Positions 26,615 to 35,255 of a stretch of 64,000 nt of DNA are shown piece by piece (the first letter of the stretch is position 1; each line of letters begins with the position of its first letter). The stretch is from NCBI GenBank assembly GCA_020635795.1, contig JACJZD010000001.1:1373001-1437000 (forward strand), given 5' to 3'. A model generated the notes under the pieces. That model saw only the letters and a list, made by a program, of their open reading frames with translations. It was not told the origin of the DNA and did no database searches. Position numbers and translations under genes: made by a program. The stretch comes from Flavobacteriales bacterium. Lineage in GTDB: Bacteria > Bacteroidota > Bacteroidia > Flavobacteriales_E > Vicingaceae.

Positions 26615-26643
26615 AAAAGGCTGTTTATAACAGCCTTTTTTTT
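26615..26643 (+). terminator. Rho-independent terminator
   Basis: AAAAAGGCTG, a seven-base loop, then CAGCCTTTTT running into further T residues, 20 bases after the stop of the 145-aa membrane protein gene. Confidence 0.85.
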
Positions 26644-26656
26644 ATACATTTACTTT

Positions 26657-26998
26657 ATGGAAAATCAACAAATAAACACACAACAAAATTTACCAAATTC
26701 AACGGGAGTGTTGGTATTAGGTATTCTATCTATCGTATTCTGTTTTTGCTATGGTTTAGTAGGAATGGTTTTAGGTATTATTGCTATTGTTCTTGGTAAC
26801 AAAGCTAACAAACTGTATAACGACAATCCAAACACCTATTCGGAAAGCTCATACAAAAACATGAAAGCTGGAAAAGTATGTGGTATTATTGGCCTTTGTC
26901 TATCTAGTCTTTACTTAATTGTAATTATCATTTACATTAGTATTGTTGGAGCTGCTTTAACTGCTATGCCTTGGGCTGAAATGATGAATCAGTATTAA
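26657..26998 (+). CDS. CCC-motif-type small membrane protein
   Basis: 113-residue protein with two hydrophobic hairpins: GVLVLGILSIVFCFCYGLVG extending to about residue 52, and AGKVCGIIGLCLSSLYLIVI near the C-terminus, joined by NKANKLYNDNPNTYSESSYK. This is the pattern of flavobacterial CCC-motif/DUF4190-like membrane proteins, although the N-terminal triad here reads CFC. Function is unknown. It is followed by a small exported protein gene after 11 bases, so they probably form a two-gene unit ending at the 27384 terminator. Confidence 0.75.
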   Translation: MENQQINTQQNLPNSTGVLVLGILSIVFCFCYGLVGMVLGIIAIVLGNKANKLYNDNPNTYSESSYKNMKAGKVCGIIGLCLSSLYLIVIIIYISIVGAALTAMPWAEMMNQY

Positions 26999-27009
26999 AA
27001 TAAACTATT

Positions 27010-27366
27010 ATGAAAAATTTATCGCTTTTAGTAATTGGCTTAATTGTTTCGTTTTCTGCATTTTCGCAAGAAAAAATGAACATTACCGTTTGTGAAAAAC
27101 CAGCAAATACCATTCACTTAAACCATTTACTTGAATGTAAAATGTTAACTGTTGATAACCCAAACTACAAGGTAAACTCTTTTACTCTTGGATTTAAATC
27201 TGGCAACGATTACATAGAAGTAAAAATGACTGACAATGTTGTTTCTGATAAAATTATTGATAAAATAAAAGAAGTTAACCCTGAGTATATTTATATTGAA
27301 CAAATTGTTTTGGTTAATAAAAAAGGTGAAAAACTGAACCTTGAACCTTTCAAGGTAAAAAAATAA
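27010..27366 (+). CDS. Small exported protein, possibly related to the GldM C-terminal domain
   Basis: 118 residues with a signal peptide (LSLLVIGLIVSFSAFSQ). The mature part reads VNSFTLGFKSGNDYIEVKMT, then IIDKIKEVNPEYIYIEQIVL and GEKLNLEPFKVKK. Order and spacing recall the C-terminal domain of the T9SS/gliding protein GldM (SF.L...G...E...N......I......I.FE.I....G..R.L..I..K). This is pattern similarity by eye only. If right, it is a stand-alone single-domain relative. Otherwise it is an uncharacterised periplasmic protein. A terminator follows. Confidence 0.6.
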   Translation: MKNLSLLVIGLIVSFSAFSQEKMNITVCEKPANTIHLNHLLECKMLTVDNPNYKVNSFTLGFKSGNDYIEVKMTDNVVSDKIIDKIKEVNPEYIYIEQIVLVNKKGEKLNLEPFKVKK

Positions 27367-27383
27367 TTTAAAAATTGATTCTT

Positions 27384-27416
27384 AAAAAGGCTGATAATAT
27401 TTATCAGCCTTTTTTA
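27384..27416 (+). terminator. Rho-independent terminator
   Basis: AAAAAGGCTGATAA and TTATCAGCCTTTTTT form a stem of about 12-14 bp with a short loop and a T-run, 18 bases after the preceding stop codon. Confidence 0.85.
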
Positions 27417-27444
27417 TTTTGATTTCATTCTAACCTATTATCCT

Positions 27445-27452
27445 TAATTTTG
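27445..27452 (+). promoter_or_regulatory. TAnnTTTG -7 element of truA
   Basis: TAATTTTG lies nine bases upstream of the truA ATG (27462). TTTTG at 27417-27421, with a 23-base spacer, is a possible -33 element and overlaps the upstream terminator's T-run. Confidence 0.5.
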
Positions 27453-27461
27453 CTGCTCGTT

Positions 27462-28199
27462 ATGAGCAGATTTTTTTTAGAAATACAGTACCACGGAGCA
27501 AACTACCACGGTTGGCAGATACAAGAGAATGCCCATACTGTTCAAGCTGAAATAAACGCTGCTTTATCTACTTTTTTGCAAGAAGAAATAATAGTAATGG
27601 GTTGCGGTAGAACCGACACTGGAGTTCACGCCAAAAACTATTATGCTCATTTTGAAACCGAAAAAACAGTTGATACTCAACAACTCACTTATAAACTCAA
27701 CTGTATTTTGCCAAAAGACATTGCTTGTTCAAATACCATTTTGGTAAACGACGACCATCATGCACGATTTTCGGCAACATCACGTACTTACGAATATTGG
27801 ATTATTCATACCAAAAACCCGTTTTACACCGATTTTGCCTATTATCACCCTGCAAAACTAAATGTAGAGTTAATGAACAAAGCCGCAAAATTGCTTATTC
27901 AACATGCCGATTTTTCGTGTTTTAGTAAAAGTAATACCGATACCTTAACCAACAATTGCACAATTACTTTTGCTCAGTGGGAAATAAAAAATAACATTCT
28001 GGTATTTACCATTACAGCCGACCGTTTTTTGCGAAACATGGTTAGAGCAATTGTAGGCACTTTGATTGATGTTGGTTTAGAAAAACTAGAAGCAAATGAA
28101 ATCAATAAAATAATAGCATCAAAAAACCGTTCAAATGCTGGGACAAGTGTTCCTGCTCACGGATTATATTTAACCAAAGTAACTTATCCATTTATATAA
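27462..28199 (+). CDS. truA: tRNA pseudouridine(38-40) synthase TruA
   Basis: Isomerises U38-U40 of tRNA anticodon arms. The opening RFFLEIQYHGANYHGWQIQ and the catalytic-Asp loop GCGRTDTGVHAKNYYAHF are diagnostic. RFLRNMVRAIVGTLIDVGL near the C-terminus is the other TruA signature. The ATG at 27462 is chosen over a TTG at 27450, giving 245 residues, the usual length. The following ABC exporter starts 12 bases after its stop, so they may be co-transcribed. Confidence 0.96.
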   Translation: MSRFFLEIQYHGANYHGWQIQENAHTVQAEINAALSTFLQEEIIVMGCGRTDTGVHAKNYYAHFETEKTVDTQQLTYKLNCILPKDIACSNTILVNDDHHARFSATSRTYEYWIIHTKNPFYTDFAYYHPAKLNVELMNKAAKLLIQHADFSCFSKSNTDTLTNNCTITFAQWEIKNNILVFTITADRFLRNMVRAIVGTLIDVGLEKLEANEINKIIASKNRSNAGTSVPAHGLYLTKVTYPFI

Positions 28200-28210
28200 A
28201 GTAAATAAAA

Positions 28211-29974
28211 TTGTCAAACAGCGTATCAGGTAAAGCATTCGATTTTTTGTTATTTAAACGCATAATGAAATACACCAATCCCTACAAAGGTGTGTTTTAT
28301 TTCACTGCTTTATTAAGCGTTGTATTGGCTTTTGTGGCTTTGGTTCGCCCAGTCTTAATACAACAAACCATTGATGAAAACATAAAAAACTTTGATGGCG
28401 AAGGTTTACTTACCATGACCATAATTTTGATTGGTTTTTTATTGTTGGAATCTGTTTTTGAGTATTTATTCAATTATTTGGGCAACTTGTTGGGACAAAA
28501 CGTAATTCGTGATTTACGAAACCAAGTGTTTAAACACGTTTTGGAATTCCGTTTAAAACACTTCGACAATACCCCTATTGGTCAGTTGGTTACACGAACA
28601 GTTTCTGACATTGAAACCATTGCCGAAATGTTTTCGGGCGGTATTTTAGTCATAATTGGTGATTTACTAAAAATCGTAACCATAATTTGCTACATGCTTT
28701 ACAAACAATGGGATTTAGCTTTAATGACCTTAATACCAATTCCATTATTGTTTTTAGCCACATCGGTATTTAAAAAAGTGATAAAAAAAGCTTTCCAAGA
28801 AGTACGTGAAGAAGTAGCTAAACTCAACACTTTTGTTCAAGAACACATTACAGGGATGTCAATTGTACAGATTTTTAACCGTGAAGAAGTTGAAATGAAT
28901 AAATTCTCGAACATCAACAAAAACCATAGAGACGCTCACATCAAAACCGTTTGGGCTTATTCCGTTTTCTTTCCAATTGTAGAAATTTTATCAGCGGCAT
29001 CCATTGCATTAATGGTTTGGTATGGGTTTAAAGAAGTAGCAGCACTTCATACCACACCAGGAACTATTTTCTCTTTTATCTTGTTTATATACATGTTGTA
29101 TCGCCCAATTCGTCAATTGGCAGATAGATTCAATACCCTACAAATGGGAATGGTAAGTTCTGAACGTGTTTTTAAATTGTTAGACACCAATTCTACCATT
29201 GAAAATAGTGGTACGCTTACAGCTAAGGAATTAAATGGGAACATTGAATTTAAAAACGTTTGGTTTGCCTACAACGATGAAGAATGGGTATTAAAAGACA
29301 TTTCGTTTAAAATTAAAAAAGGCGAGGCTCTGGCTTTGGTAGGTGCTACTGGTGCTGGAAAATCATCTATCATCAACTTAATTGGCAGGTATTACGAAAT
29401 TAATAAAGGCGAAATTTTAATTGACGAAATTAACATCAAAGACATTGAACTTAACTTGTTACGTAAACACATTTCAGTAGTGTTACAAGATGTGTTTTTG
29501 TTTTCCGACACCATTTACAACAACATTACACTTTATAGCCCCGATATTACCGAACAAAAAGTAATTGAAGCTGCACAAAAAGTAGGTGCTCACGATTTTA
29601 TCAGTAAACTTCCTGGAGGCTACCAATACAATGTTAAAGAACGTGGTGCGTTATTATCTGCTGGGCAACGACAATTAATCTCGTTTATTCGGGCTTATGT
29701 TCACCAACCAGAAATTTTAATTTTAGACGAAGCAACATCATCCATAGATAGCGAATCGGAAGCATTGATACAACATGCCACCGAAGTATTAACTAAAGAC
29801 AGAACATCAATAATTGTTGCACATCGTTTATCAACCATAAAAAACGCTACCAAAATTTTGGTAATTGACAAAGGGTTAATTGTAGAAGAAGGTAGCCATA
29901 ACGAGTTAATAAATACTGCAGGTTACTACAAAAAACTGTACGATTATCAATTTAAAAATGAACCTGTAAACTAA
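28211..29974 (+). CDS. ABC-type exporter (MsbA/MdlB-like), fused membrane and ATPase domains
   Basis: Homodimeric exporter half-transporter. Six transmembrane helices (about 20-310) precede the nucleotide-binding domain with Walker A GATGAGKSS (about 378), Q-loop VVLQDVFLFS, signature LSAGQRQL, Walker B ILILDEATSSID and H-loop VAHRLST. Substrate is unknown; lipid or drug export is family inference. The start is TTG at 28211: a TAA lies two codons upstream in frame, and starting at the ATG at 28265 would remove SGKAFDFLLFKRI, which resembles the N-terminus conserved in Bacteroidota homologues. Confidence 0.92.
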   Translation: MSNSVSGKAFDFLLFKRIMKYTNPYKGVFYFTALLSVVLAFVALVRPVLIQQTIDENIKNFDGEGLLTMTIILIGFLLLESVFEYLFNYLGNLLGQNVIRDLRNQVFKHVLEFRLKHFDNTPIGQLVTRTVSDIETIAEMFSGGILVIIGDLLKIVTIICYMLYKQWDLALMTLIPIPLLFLATSVFKKVIKKAFQEVREEVAKLNTFVQEHITGMSIVQIFNREEVEMNKFSNINKNHRDAHIKTVWAYSVFFPIVEILSAASIALMVWYGFKEVAALHTTPGTIFSFILFIYMLYRPIRQLADRFNTLQMGMVSSERVFKLLDTNSTIENSGTLTAKELNGNIEFKNVWFAYNDEEWVLKDISFKIKKGEALALVGATGAGKSSIINLIGRYYEINKGEILIDEINIKDIELNLLRKHISVVLQDVFLFSDTIYNNITLYSPDITEQKVIEAAQKVGAHDFISKLPGGYQYNVKERGALLSAGQRQLISFIRAYVHQPEILILDEATSSIDSESEALIQHATEVLTKDRTSIIVAHRLSTIKNATKILVIDKGLIVEEGSHNELINTAGYYKKLYDYQFKNEPVN

Positions 29975-30001
29975 CGAACATTTACTATCTTTACCAGACC
30001 A

Positions 30002-31462
30002 ATGCTAAAATACACTTCCATATTATCGCTTCTAGTGGTTGTTTTTACCACCTTTTCGTGTCGGAAAGATGAAATTACTACCGATAGTTCTGCTCGTATT
30101 TCATTTTCTACTGACACCTTGATTGTAGATACTGTTTTTGCAACCATTGGCTCTACCACTCGTAGGTTTACCGTTTACAACAGAAACAACAAAGCGGTAA
30201 ATATTGCAAGTATTTCTGTTGGAGGAGGTACAGGTTCTCAATTTAGAATTAATGTAGATGGTGTATCGGGCAATGTGCATACCGATGTTGAAATTGAAGC
30301 CAACGACAGTTTGTTTGTTTTTGTTGAAGTAACCATTGACCCCAACAATGTGCTTTCTCCATTTGTGGTAGAAGACGACATTATTTTTATTACAAACGGA
30401 AACCAACAAAAAGTACACTTGGCTGCTTGGGGACAAAATGCTCATTATTTTACACCTAAAGTTTTCCCTACTAATGGATTACCAAAATACTCTTGTTTAG
30501 ATGGTGATTGTGATGGCAGCTTACCTCCTATTAACCAAACATGGATAAACGACAAACCTTATGTAATATATGGCTACTTGGTAATTGACTCGGCTGATGT
30601 ATTGAACATTAACCCTGGCGTAAGAGTGCATTTGTACAACCAATCGGGTATATGGGTGTATAAAGGTGGTAACTTAAACATTAACGGAACAAAAGACGAC
30701 CCCGTAACTTTCCAAGGAACACGATTAGATTATAGTTTTAAAGATGTACCAGGACAATGGGACAGAATTTGGGTAAACGAAGGCAGTGTTAACAATGTGT
30801 TTAATTACGCCATCGTTAAAAATGCTTATATTGGCATACAAGCCGAAACTTTACCTTTTGAACCCAACACCGCAATAAGTTCAAATAAATTGATTTTGAA
30901 CAACTGCGAAATTCATAATTCTTCTGCCGTAGGTTTAATGGCTACCAATTTCATTATTGAAAGCGAAAACACCTTAATTACCAATTGCGGACAATACAAC
31001 TTTTTGGTTACAGGTGGTGGGCGATACATTTTTAACCACGCTACCATTGCCAACTATTGGCCCGATGGGGTTCGACAAACACCTGCAGTTTTTGCTCAAA
31101 ACTATTACCAAGATATTAACGGAAATATACAAGTACGAAACATTGATTCGCTAAATTTTAAAAATTCCATTATTTATGGGAATATCGACAATGAATTTAC
31201 CACTGAAATAATTGCTCCTGGCACATTAAACTATGCTATTTACTACAGCTTATTAAAAACTACATCTGGTTTATCAGGCAATGTGGGCAACAACATACAA
31301 AACCCTGGTAATACGAGTATTTTTGCTGATTACACTATACACAATTACCGTTTAGCATGGAATTCTCCTGCTCAAAATGCTGGAGTTGCTAGTAGTGTTA
31401 TTTTTGATAGAGATGGTGTTACTCGTAACAACCCTCCCGATATTGGTGCTTACGAGTATTGA
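30002..31462 (+). CDS. Lipoprotein with right-handed beta-helix-like repeats
   Basis: Lipoprotein signal LLVVVFTTFSCRKDE with Cys near residue 20. The N-terminal part (about 40-135) looks like an Ig-like or choice-of-anchor domain (GSTTRRFTVYNRNNKAVNIA). The remainder has beta-helix features: repeated short strands and turns such as GGNLNINGTKDDPVTFQGTR, NKLILNNCEIHNSSAVGLMA and ENTLITNCGQYNFLV. It ends DRDGVTRNNPPDIGAYEY, a common C-terminal cap of Bacteroidota beta-helix surface proteins. Polysaccharide binding or cleavage is possible, but no catalytic residues are evident. Confidence 0.8.
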   Translation: MLKYTSILSLLVVVFTTFSCRKDEITTDSSARISFSTDTLIVDTVFATIGSTTRRFTVYNRNNKAVNIASISVGGGTGSQFRINVDGVSGNVHTDVEIEANDSLFVFVEVTIDPNNVLSPFVVEDDIIFITNGNQQKVHLAAWGQNAHYFTPKVFPTNGLPKYSCLDGDCDGSLPPINQTWINDKPYVIYGYLVIDSADVLNINPGVRVHLYNQSGIWVYKGGNLNINGTKDDPVTFQGTRLDYSFKDVPGQWDRIWVNEGSVNNVFNYAIVKNAYIGIQAETLPFEPNTAISSNKLILNNCEIHNSSAVGLMATNFIIESENTLITNCGQYNFLVTGGGRYIFNHATIANYWPDGVRQTPAVFAQNYYQDINGNIQVRNIDSLNFKNSIIYGNIDNEFTTEIIAPGTLNYAIYYSLLKTTSGLSGNVGNNIQNPGNTSIFADYTIHNYRLAWNSPAQNAGVASSVIFDRDGVTRNNPPDIGAYEY

Positions 31463-31533
31463 TTTATTAATCCTGATTAATTATATTTGAGTTAAATATA
31501 TAGGCTAATAAATACAGAGGTGTATTTATTTGG

Positions 31534-31962
31534 ATGTTAGTAGCCGATAGAAAAATGAGACCATTTCAAATAAAATATAAAAACATAGGCGAAATCAGAC
31601 ATGGTTCTCCTTACAATCTGGCAGATATAGTAATTATTGGAACAATTAAATTTTCTATTGAGAAAAATAATAGCTGGCAGGACAAGTGTTCATGGTCAAG
31701 AGATGGAAATAATGTGGCACTTGTAAAATGGAAACACATTAAATCAGAGCCAGGGTTTATAATTATTGTAATTAATTCACACACCGGAAAACAATTACAT
31801 TCTAATTGGATACAGGGATGCTGTCATAAAGTAAGACTTCGAAATGACCTTACGATTTACTATGAAACGTTCACCCTAATTTCAGAACAGAATGGGAAAA
31901 AGGTTTACGGATTGAAAAGCAATGAAATAAAAATGGCTACATCAAAAAATAAAACCCTTTGA
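31534..31962 (+). CDS. Hypothetical protein, 142 aa, no recognised family
   Basis: The frame runs from ATG 31534 to TGA 31960-31962; an internal ATG at 31555 (MRPFQIKYK) is an equally plausible start. There is no signal peptide or membrane span. The sequence alternates beta-like stretches (VALVKWKHIKS, GFIIIVINSHTGK) with basic residues, and has three cysteines (SWQDKCSW, WIQGCCHK). It stands alone between an envelope protein and a convergent acyl-CoA reductase, and could be a recent acquisition. I assign no function. Confidence 0.5.
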   Translation: MLVADRKMRPFQIKYKNIGEIRHGSPYNLADIVIIGTIKFSIEKNNSWQDKCSWSRDGNNVALVKWKHIKSEPGFIIIVINSHTGKQLHSNWIQGCCHKVRLRNDLTIYYETFTLISEQNGKKVYGLKSNEIKMATSKNKTL

Positions 31963-31972
31963 AAACGGTTTT
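31951..31972. terminator. Weak hairpin at the end of the 142-aa ORF
   Basis: AAAACC and GGTTTT flank a ten-base loop that contains the stop codon, between convergent genes. The short AT-rich stem makes this a low-strength terminator candidate. Confidence 0.35.
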
Positions 31973-31981
31973 CATTAAAAG

Positions 31982-33040
31982 TTACAACCTCAACAAAAAC
32001 TCTACCGTATCAACACCATCAGCGTAATCCCATAAAGTGGGTTGTTGAGCTTGTCCTAATTTAAAAACGTTTGGTAGGTTGGCTTCAGTAACCACACATT
32101 GTATTTCTTCTTTTTTATTTTCTAATAATGTTGTTACTTCGTTTAAACTATTATAATACTCGTAATGTACTACTGCAACTGGAGATGATAAAGATTCTGC
32201 TTCTTTTAACAACACAAAATTATTGTCTAACAATTGGTTGCTGCCCAACAAATAAACAGCTTTGTTGTAATCGTAATTATTAGCATATTTATTATTCTCC
32301 ACCACATGCTTGTAATCGTTTACAATAGATTCGAAAAACAAGTTAAAACTATAATTTTTAGGTACATACAGCTTAGAAACATTACGGCAACCCAAGCCAA
32401 AATATTGGAAAATATCTTTGCCTAAATTCATCATATCGGCGGCAGTTTCGTTACCTGTTAGCACGGCTACCGAGTTTCTATTTTTACGAATAATGTTGGG
32501 GTATTTTCCAAAATAATATTCAAAGTAACGTGCCGTATTGTTGCTTCCGGTAGCGATAACAGCATCAAAATTTTCAAGTTTATCAGTAAAAACAATCTTG
32601 CTTTTAAAATCAGGTTCAATGGCTATTAAAATTTCCGCAATTTTTTTAATCAACAAATTATCTTCTTTCGAGGCTTTAGCTACCAAAACATTACCTGTAA
32701 TCAAGACCGTTAAAAAATCGTGAAAACCAACCAACGGAATATTTCCAGCCATTACCACTCCTACTCTTTTAGGTTTTGTATGATCATTAATGGTATAGTT
32801 ACTTAACCATTGATGTAATTCTTCCTTTCTTAACATCTTGGCAATAGACTCAACTGCAAAAGCAACATTATCCGGTGTAAACCAGCCGTTAAAAGGTTTT
32901 TGGTTGTTCATTAAAATATCAAAATCGCTAAAAAATTGCTGGTTCAAACTTTCTAATGCCTCATGCTGATGTTTTGAACTGTATTGTGTTAAAAAACTTC
33001 CTAATTCTACAAAAGCATTTATTCTTTTTTCTAAACTCAT
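31982..33040 (-). CDS. LuxC-family acyl-CoA reductase
   Basis: Aldehyde-dehydrogenase-like enzyme of the LuxC/acyl-CoA reductase family, which reduces fatty-acyl thioesters to aldehydes with NADPH. Visible landmarks are PKRVGVVMAGNIPLVGFHDF (nucleotide-binding region), LVAKASKEDNLLIKKIAEIL, ATGSNNTARYFEYYFG, RKNRNSVAVLTGNE and YFGLGCRNVSKLYVP, whose Cys is the expected catalytic nucleophile. The 352-residue length is shorter than LuxC of luminous bacteria (about 480) but usual for Bacteroidota members. No luxD/E/A/B lies nearby. It diverges from a ferredoxin gene with a 45-base gap. Confidence 0.85.
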   Translation of the reverse strand: MSLEKRINAFVELGSFLTQYSSKHQHEALESLNQQFFSDFDILMNNQKPFNGWFTPDNVAFAVESIAKMLRKEELHQWLSNYTINDHTKPKRVGVVMAGNIPLVGFHDFLTVLITGNVLVAKASKEDNLLIKKIAEILIAIEPDFKSKIVFTDKLENFDAVIATGSNNTARYFEYYFGKYPNIIRKNRNSVAVLTGNETAADMMNLGKDIFQYFGLGCRNVSKLYVPKNYSFNLFFESIVNDYKHVVENNKYANNYDYNKAVYLLGSNQLLDNNFVLLKEAESLSSPVAVVHYEYYNSLNEVTTLLENKKEEIQCVVTEANLPNVFKLGQAQQPTLWDYADGVDTVEFLLRL

Positions 33041-33045
33041 TTTGT

Positions 33046-33053
33046 TACATTTG
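33046..33053 (+). promoter_or_regulatory. TAnnTTTG -7 element of the ferredoxin gene
   Basis: TACATTTG lies 32 bases upstream of the ferredoxin ATG (33086), inside the 45-base divergent region. The complementary strand offers only a degenerate TAATTTTA for the acyl-CoA reductase gene. Confidence 0.55.
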
Positions 33054-33085
33054 CGGTAAAATTACAAACATTAAACTGAAATACG

Positions 33086-33433
33086 ATGGCAATTAAAATA
33101 ACCGACGAATGTATTAATTGTGGAGCTTGCGAGCCAGAATGTCCTAATAACGCTATTTACGAAGGCGGAGATGAATGGAGAGTGAGCGATGGAACTTCTG
33201 TAAGCGGAAGTTTTAAGTTAAGAAACGGACAAGAAATTGATGCTGATACTACTCAAGAACCAGTAAGTACTGATTTTTATTATATCGTATCTGATAAATG
33301 TACGGAATGTAAAGGTTTTCATGATGAACCTCAATGTGCTGCTGTTTGTCCTGTTGATTGCTGTGTTGACGATGAAGACATAAGAGAAACTGAAGAAGAA
33401 TTACTGGCTAAAAAAGATTTATTACACGCTTAA
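33086..33433 (+). CDS. 2[4Fe-4S] ferredoxin
   Basis: Small electron carrier with two 4Fe-4S cluster motifs: CINCGACEPECPNNAIYEG at the N-terminus (CX2CX2CX3CP), and CTECKGFHDEPQCAAVCPVD near residue 72 with the longer spacing of Alv-type (Allochromatium-like) ferredoxins. A roughly 40-residue insertion separates them. The 115-residue length and acidic C-terminus are typical of Bacteroidota. The divergent LuxC-like reductase next door suggests, but does not prove, a functional connection. A terminator follows. Confidence 0.93.
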   Translation: MAIKITDECINCGACEPECPNNAIYEGGDEWRVSDGTSVSGSFKLRNGQEIDADTTQEPVSTDFYYIVSDKCTECKGFHDEPQCAAVCPVDCCVDDEDIRETEEELLAKKDLLHA

Positions 33434-33460
33434 TCAAGTATGGTACAATATTAGATTAGA

Positions 33461-33489
33461 AAAACCGTGTTTATTGCACGGTTTTTTTT
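33461..33489 (+). terminator. Rho-independent terminator of the ferredoxin gene
   Basis: AAAACCGTG, a seven-base loop, then CACGGTTTT followed by a T-run, 27 bases after the ferredoxin stop. Confidence 0.85.
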
Positions 33490-33500
33490 ATTTTTAGTTT

Positions 33501-34358
33501 ATGCTTAAATCATTATACCTTATTCTTTTTTTACTGAGTTCGTCTTTTTTGTTTTCACAAGAAAAGAGTTTGGATTATTACGAAAAAGAACTAAACCAAC
33601 TAAGTATTGATTTGGTTAGCGAAGCCAATGATGAAACGAAACAAAAAGTAAACCTTGAATTTCAATCCCTTTTAAAAGAAGCTTTAGAGCTTAATGGCTC
33701 ATTTGACTTCCCTTTTAAGAATATTAGAGCCATCAGTATTTTAAAATCGAACGATAAAATTAAAATATACAATTGGGCTTTACCTTTTGAGGATGAAACT
33801 TATCAATACTTTGCGTTTGTTCAAGTTAAAATCAATAAAGACGAATACAAAGTTGTTGAACTCTTTGATAAATCGTCCGACTTAAATAAATCTGAATTTC
33901 AAACCCTCACCGACAAAACGTGGTATGGAGCCCTGTATTACGAAATTATTCATGATAAAAAATTAGGCAACGACACCTATACACTGCTAGGCTGGGATGG
34001 CGATTACAACCTTACCAACAAAAAAATTATTGATGTAATGACGGTGAGTAAAAACGGTGCAATCAAATTTGGTTCTTCTGTTTTTAAAATGGAGAAAAAA
34101 GTACAAAAAAGAGTGATTTTTACTTATTCAGAAACAGCAGTTATGTCACTAAAATTCGATGTAAAACAACAACTCATCGTATTTGACTATTTGGTTCCTA
34201 CAAGCTCTAACTTAGAAGGTGTTTTTGAATATTACGGCCCGGCATTAAATCGTTTTGATGGATTTGTGTTAAATAAAAACAAGTGGTTGTATCAAAAAGA
34301 TGTTGATATACAACAACGTAAAAACCTAAAAGACAGGTTTTACAACTCACCGAATTAA
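33501..34358 (+). CDS. Exported protein of unknown function (285 aa)
   Basis: Signal peptide SLYLILFLLSSSFLFSQ; otherwise soluble and beta-rich. Recognisable stretches are NIRAISILKSNDKIKIYNWA, TDKTWYGALYYEIIHD and YTLLGWDGDYNLTNKKIIDV. They belong to a common but uncharacterised Bacteroidota periplasmic family. No catalytic motif is evident. The 3' end overlaps the convergent epimerase gene by 12 bases, so both cannot be fully transcribed without antisense overlap. Confidence 0.75.
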   Translation: MLKSLYLILFLLSSSFLFSQEKSLDYYEKELNQLSIDLVSEANDETKQKVNLEFQSLLKEALELNGSFDFPFKNIRAISILKSNDKIKIYNWALPFEDETYQYFAFVQVKINKDEYKVVELFDKSSDLNKSEFQTLTDKTWYGALYYEIIHDKKLGNDTYTLLGWDGDYNLTNKKIIDVMTVSKNGAIKFGSSVFKMEKKVQKRVIFTYSETAVMSLKFDVKQQLIVFDYLVPTSSNLEGVFEYYGPALNRFDGFVLNKNKWLYQKDVDIQQRKNLKDRFYNSPN

Positions 34359-35255
34359 GTCTGATAAGGCTTTTTCTAAATTTTCAAACTGAAAAGAAAA
34401 ACCTGAATCTTTAATTTTTTTATTACTTACTCTACTACCTTTTAAAAGCAAAACAGCCATTTTACCTAACATTATTTTTAATACAAAGCTTGGCACATTT
34501 GGTAATACAATTCTTTTACCCAATACTTTTGATAAACTTTTAGTAAAAATAGAATTGGTAGTAGCATCATCAACCACAGCATTATAGGCTCCATTCATGT
34601 TATTATCTTGAATAGCTTTTAAATACATCGAACATAAATCGTTGATGTGTATCCAAGGCATAAATTGATTGCCAGAACCCAAAGCACTTCCTAAACCAAA
34701 TTTAAAAGGTAAAATCATTTTTGGCAATGCTCCACCATCTTTAGCTAAAACAATACCTGTACGTAATTTAACGGTTCTAATGCCTATAACATTAAATTTA
34801 TCTATAGCATTTTCCCATAACATACACGTTTCTCCCAAAAAATCTGAATGATTGATATGCTCTTCAGTAAAAACAACGTCTGTAGTTATTGCACCATAAT
34901 ACCCAATTCCTGAAGCAGAAATAAAAGCCTTTAATTGATTTTTATGATTAGATAATACATCAAAGAGAAAAGAAGTTAGTTCTACTCTGCTTTGTAAAAT
35001 TTTTTGCTGTTGTTTGTTTGTCCATCGTTTCTCAGCAATACCTTCACCAGCCAAATGAATGATATAATCAGCATTTGTAATTACATCTATATCTACCAAT
35101 TGATTTTCAATGTCCCAAAAACTATACTTAAGCTTATTAGAACTTTTTCTATTACCTCTAGTTAATATTGTTACACTATAATTATTATTAATAAGCAGTT
35201 GGGTTAACTGCGAACCAATCAATCCTGAACCTCCTGTTATAACAACATTAATCAT
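34347..35255 (-). CDS. TIGR01777-type NAD(P)-dependent epimerase (SDR39U1/YfcH-like)
   Basis: Short-chain dehydrogenase-like protein with an N-terminal Rossmann motif VVITGGSGLIGSQL. Other family landmarks are ADYIIHLAGEGIAEKRWTNK, SASGIGYYGA (Ser and Tyr of the SDR active site), RTGIVLAKDGGALPKMILPF and FMPWIHINDLCSMY. The C-terminal DUF1731-like segment (VPSFVLKIMLGKMAVLLLKG) is present. The 302-residue length is standard; the substrate is unknown. Its start overlaps the idi stop by eight bases, implying co-translation with idi. Confidence 0.9.
   Translation of the reverse strand: MINVVITGGSGLIGSQLTQLLINNNYSVTILTRGNRKSSNKLKYSFWDIENQLVDIDVITNADYIIHLAGEGIAEKRWTNKQQQKILQSRVELTSFLFDVLSNHKNQLKAFISASGIGYYGAITTDVVFTEEHINHSDFLGETCMLWENAIDKFNVIGIRTVKLRTGIVLAKDGGALPKMILPFKFGLGSALGSGNQFMPWIHINDLCSMYLKAIQDNNMNGAYNAVVDDATTNSIFTKSLSKVLGKRIVLPNVPSFVLKIMLGKMAVLLLKGSRVSNKKIKDSGFSFQFENLEKALSDLIR

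Noticed and set aside
28265..29974. ATG at 28265 as the start of the ABC exporter
   Set aside because: It would delete the SGKAFD-containing N-terminus that resembles the conserved start of related proteins; TTG at 28211 is the only earlier start before an in-frame stop.
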